From: Gammaproteobacteria bacterium | GTDB lineage: Bacteria > Pseudomonadota > Gammaproteobacteria > Eutrophobiales > Eutrophobiaceae | Assembly: GCA_012270695.1 (NCBI GenBank) | Contig: JAAXHV010000512.1 | Coordinates: 1 to 5,793, forward strand | Length of the DNA: 5,793 bases | Reading direction: 5' to 3' | Part shown: positions 5,643 to 5,793 of the stretch, piece by piece | How the letters are laid out: the number at the start of each line of letters is the position of its first letter | Position numbering within the stretch: the first letter of the stretch is position 1 | Program-made: the position numbers and the translations under genes | Notes under the pieces: model-generated | Database searches by the model: none | What the model was told of the DNA's origin: nothing | Seen by the model: only the letters and a program-made list of their open reading frames with translations

Positions 5643-5793
5643 ACGGGATATCCATGTTGGTATAGAAGATACCGATCGCGGTTTTGAGCGGTTTGTGGAG
5701 ACATGGGAACGCGCTGAACAGGGGCAAGTCAGGGAAACGGAGGTTCATTTGAATTTTGAGGACTTGTCCATGTTGCTATCCATACTGACACCT
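5635..5793 (+). CDS. tumA: TumA antitoxin, HVO_A0114-like DNA-binding protein (5' part)
   Basis: The frame starts at ATG 5635 and stays open for 53 codons to the end of the window, so the C-terminal part is missing. The visible part, with FERFVETWERAEQG (18-31) followed by HLNFEDLSMLLSILTP (38-53), resembles the N-terminus of HVO_A0114-type transcriptional regulators, which carry their winged helix further on, outside this window. Its coupling to tumE by an 8-base overlap marks it as the cognate antitoxin and likely repressor of the operon. The DNA-binding domain itself cannot be verified here. Confidence 0.8.
   Translation, partial: MNKRDIHVGIEDTDRGFERFVETWERAEQGQVRETEVHLNFEDLSMLLSILTP

Overview
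The window reads as a piece of a proteobacterial-type chromosome of moderate GC. Nothing in it fixes genus or species. It joins ordinary metabolic sequence on the left to an accessory region packed with toxin-antitoxin (TA) genes on the right. No RNA genes, CRISPR array, transposase or integrase were seen.

Left part (1-1962, + strand): the C-terminal part of a small three-helix membrane protein resembling the DUF6632 family, then a complete AMP-forming acyl-CoA synthetase. The synthetase has all the expected adenylation motifs and the C-terminal catalytic lysine.

Middle part (about 2046-3034, + strand): two gene remnants end to end. The first is the C-terminal portion of an AAA_14/DUF4143 ATPase. 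It has lost its whole P-loop domain and carries a one-base frameshift near 2711-2716; the lost C-terminus can be read in the shifted frame to a stop at 2840-2842. The second begins at the very next base and is the C-terminal part of a HicB/CopG-like antitoxin without its start and N-terminus.

Right part (3078-5240, - strand, then 5349-5793, + strand): three apparently intact TA modules and a nuclease-like gene. In order along the window these are higA and higB (transcribed higB first), a NERD-domain protein with a C-terminal zinc finger, a VapC PIN toxin with a Phd/YefM-type antitoxin, and, divergent from that pair, a TumE-family toxin overlapping the start of its TumA (HVO_A0114-like) antitoxin. 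The last gene is cut by the window end.

The 108-bp divergent region between the Phd-like antitoxin and tumE holds a near-consensus sigma70 promoter for the antitoxin-vapC operon, with a 6-bp inverted repeat just downstream of the -10 box that is a plausible autoregulatory operator. In tumE-tumA the toxin has a poor ribosome binding site and the antitoxin a good one. Together the modules look like a turnover site where TA and defence-type genes are gained and eroded. The most interesting open question is whether the NERD-zinc finger gene, lying between two TA modules on the same strand, works with them or is an independent DNA-processing or defence factor.
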